From NCBI GenBank assembly GCA_030429205.1, contig JAUICZ010000003.1, positions 212,135-276,134 of the forward strand: a stretch of 64,000 nucleotides of DNA, written 5' to 3'. The notes under the pieces are model-generated. The model worked only from the letters and a program-made list of their open reading frames with translations. It was not told the DNA's origin and searched no databases. Positions 62,858 to 64,000 of the stretch are shown piece after piece (within the stretch, counting starts at the first letter, position 1; each line of letters starts with the position of its first letter). The position numbers were made by a program, and so were the translations under genes. The DNA comes from Bacteroidia bacterium (GTDB taxonomy: Bacteria > Bacteroidota > Bacteroidia > Chitinophagales > Chitinophagaceae).

Positions 62858-63156
62858 AATATTACAACGAGAGAGACATTTCTTATTGTTGGGTAGCTGT
62901 GTAAACTACGTCTACTGCATATGTTCCTGCAGGGTAAGCGAAACCTGGTGTCGCTTTATACTTTACACTGAAGGTTTGGTTACCACCACGGCTACCGGCA
63001 CTGATCAAATCCTGGCTAGAGCTCTTCAATGTAGCGTAGTTTGTTGCTGAGAATGGACTAGCAATTGATCCACCTGTTCCGTTGGCTGTTACTTTTACTG
63101 CTAATACATTCTCTACAGGCATTGTTGGTGCAGGTGTAGTGTTACCAGTGTATGTG
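62857..63156. repeat. Direct repeat unit A (3' part of secreted-protein gene 1 plus trailer)
   Basis: Matches 63701-64000 with a constant offset of 844 bases. The first 50 or so bases, which include the trailer after the stop codon, are identical; the rest is about 91 percent identical by eye. Confidence 0.85.
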
Positions 63157-63485
63157 AAGTTGGCTGCATTTGACTTAACAGCTACTGTAAAGTTTTTATT
63201 TGAACGTACTTTCAACTCTTGTGCACTTGATTCAACACCGTTTGCGTAATCGTTAACTGATGTGAATGGAATGTTTACATCTGCTCCTGTTGCGCTACTG
63301 TTACCTGTGAATGTGATCTCGATAGCGTTAGACAGAGCTAATCTTGTGGTTTGAGATGCTGTAGACGAAACAGCGACAGAACCAACTGCAGCTCCTCCAT
63401 GCATAATACCTCCTCTGTTTCTTTGAGCAAAAGCACTAGCACCTATCATTAATAATAAGGCAATTAGAATTGTAATCTTTTTCAT
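62883..63485 (-). CDS. Small secreted beta-rich protein (tandem copy 1)
   Basis: A 200-residue exported protein from ATG 63485 (signal peptide MKKITILIALLLMIGASAFAQ; the frame is open to 63563 without signal character). The mature protein is rich in Ala, Ser, Thr, Asn and Val, has no cysteine, and looks like one beta-sandwich domain. It has an IEITFTGNSSATGADVNI strand region and ends TYAVDVVYTATQQ, similar in style to pilin/spore-coat-U-like or DUF4402-type fibre proteins. I cannot confirm a family. A nearly identical paralogue starts upstream, at 63727 and beyond. Confidence 0.75.
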   Translation of the reverse strand: MKKITILIALLLMIGASAFAQRNRGGIMHGGAAVGSVAVSSTASQTTRLALSNAIEITFTGNSSATGADVNIPFTSVNDYANGVESSAQELKVRSNKNFTVAVKSNAANFTYTGNTTPAPTMPVENVLAVKVTANGTGGSIASPFSATNYATLKSSSQDLISAGSRGGNQTFSVKYKATPGFAYPAGTYAVDVVYTATQQ

Positions 63486-63532
63486 AATTCTTTGTTTGAT
63501 GTTTGTATTATTTTTTTGTTCGTTTGTTAATA

Positions 63533-63564
63533 CAAAGGTGCGACAGCAACACTCCACAGGCAAA
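63533..63564 (-). promoter_or_regulatory. Promoter of the secreted-protein gene (copy 1)
   Basis: Minus-strand TTTG at 63561-63564 and CACCTTTG at 63533-63540 (one mismatch to TAnnTTTG) are 20 bases apart. They lie 48 bases before the ATG, the expected arrangement for this phylum. Confidence 0.6.
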
Positions 63565-63671
63565 AAAACAACCTTCGTTAACCACGTATTTACAGTCCAC
63601 TAACACCCCATTAACAAGTTTTAGCTGTACTAAATTGAGTTACAAAAGAGAAGTACGATACAGCTTAAACG

Positions 63672-63701
63672 TAAAAGAGGCTCCATAAAGGAGCCTCTTT
63701 T
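63672..63701. terminator. Terminator after the right-edge secreted-protein gene
   Basis: Stem AAAAGAGGCTCC/GGAGCCTCTTTT with a 5-base ATAAA loop. It ends the minus-strand gene whose stop codon is at 63727, and is the counterpart of the hairpin after copy 1, though with a different stem sequence. Confidence 0.85.
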
Positions 63702-64000
63702 AATATTACAACGAGAGAGACATTTCTTATTGTTGGGTAGCTGTGTAAACCACATCTACTGCGTAGGTACCGGCTGGATATGCAAAACCAGGGGTAGCTT
63801 TATACTTTACACTGAAGGTTTGGTTACCACCACGTGTACCGGCACTGATCAAATCCTGGCTAGAGCTCTTCAGTGTAGCATAGTTTGTTGCTGAAAAAGG
63901 ACTAGCGATTGACCCACCTGTTCCGTTGGCTGTTACTTTTACCGCTAATACATTCTCTACAGGCATTGTTGGTGCAGGTGTTGTATTACCAGTGTATGTG
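63701..64000. repeat. Direct repeat unit B (3' part of secreted-protein gene 2 plus trailer)
   Basis: Second copy of the 844-base-spaced repeat; it continues past the window edge, so the full unit and copy number are unknown. Confidence 0.85.
63727..64000 (-). CDS. Small secreted beta-rich protein (tandem copy 2), C-terminal part
   Basis: The last 91 codons of a gene whose start is beyond the right edge. The protein differs from copy 1 at one position in this part (AGTRGG against AGSRGG). The DNA differs at about two dozen positions by my count, nearly all silent. The internal Met used by an ORF search at 63966 is not the true start, because the frame continues to the edge with the copy 1 sequence (TYTGNTTPAPT). 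Function unknown. Confidence 0.8.
   Translation of the reverse strand, partial: TYTGNTTPAPTMPVENVLAVKVTANGTGGSIASPFSATNYATLKSSSQDLISAGTRGGNQTFSVKYKATPGFAYPAGTYAVDVVYTATQQ

Noticed and set aside
63727..63966. Stand-alone 79-residue gene starting at 63966
   Set aside because: The frame continues to the right edge with the same sequence as the full-length paralogue, so the Met is internal.

Overview
The window is a stretch of AT-rich chromosome from a member of the Bacteroidota, most likely of the Chitinophagales/Chitinophagaceae type. The evidence is a gliding-motility lipoprotein GldB next to a glutamine-dependent NAD synthetase, a GlmU-like hexapeptide protein of the kind found in this phylum, a DUF3078 protein, many small outer-membrane beta-barrel proteins, and several promoters with the phylum-specific TAnnTTTG -7 element. 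The lineage below phylum is an inference; no rRNA gene is present.

Layout. 1-17.3 kb is ordinary housekeeping and envelope sequence: the start of a two-lipoyl-domain dihydrolipoamide acyltransferase (runs off the left edge), a PhoD-like phosphatase, dnaX, an unrecognised exported protein, a tandem pair of acyltransferase-3 membrane proteins, a 40-residue lipoprotein, an MscS channel, an MCE/MlaD-type protein, a tandem triplet of small outer-membrane barrels, an MBL-fold hydrolase, a TlpA-like thioredoxin, ribosomal protein L31 type B, the GlmU-like protein and triosephosphate isomerase. At 17.4-17.7 kb are two tRNA genes (Glu-UUC, Arg-CCG) followed by a large perfect hairpin.

17.7-52.6 kb is one unbroken run of 31 genes, all on the minus strand, for a surface polysaccharide (O-antigen, capsule or exopolysaccharide). 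Reading in the direction of transcription it starts with a Wzc-type tyrosine autokinase, then a glycosyltransferase, GDP-mannose dehydratase and GDP-fucose synthase, the Wzm/Wzt ABC exporter, many glycosyltransferases, two N-acetyl-sugar amidotransferases (one adjoining a HisH/HisF-like ammonia-supplying pair), a UDP-glucuronate 4-epimerase-like enzyme, a methyltransferase, the WbpB-WbpD-WbpE-like module for 2,3-diacetamido-uronic acids, a polysaccharide deacetylase, a Wzy-like multi-spanning protein, a carbamoyltransferase, and finally a WbpV-like reductase with a WecA/WbpL-like initiating phosphoglycosyltransferase. Taken together the cluster should make a glycan with fucose, an acetamidino-uronic acid and perhaps QuiNAc/FucNAc, decorated by methyl, carbamoyl and acyl groups. 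WbpA-, WbpI- and WbpM-like enzymes, a Wza channel and a Wzx flippase are not in the window.

52.6-64 kb is again housekeeping and envelope: a ClC channel, TrmN6, TsaD, a lipoprotein, ScpA, a DUF3078 protein, GldB, a PorT-like barrel, NAD synthetase, and two nearly identical tandem genes for small secreted proteins, the second cut by the right edge.

The points most worth a second look are the amidino-sugar module (two amidotransferase paralogues, one of which has lost half of its cysteine pairs, served by one HisH/HisF pair whose HisF lacks the usual catalytic aspartate), the coexistence of Wzc and Wzy-like proteins with an ABC exporter, the (YG)10 tail of the kinase, and the tandem secreted-protein duplication. 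I found no CRISPR array, insertion sequence, phage gene or recognisable defence system.
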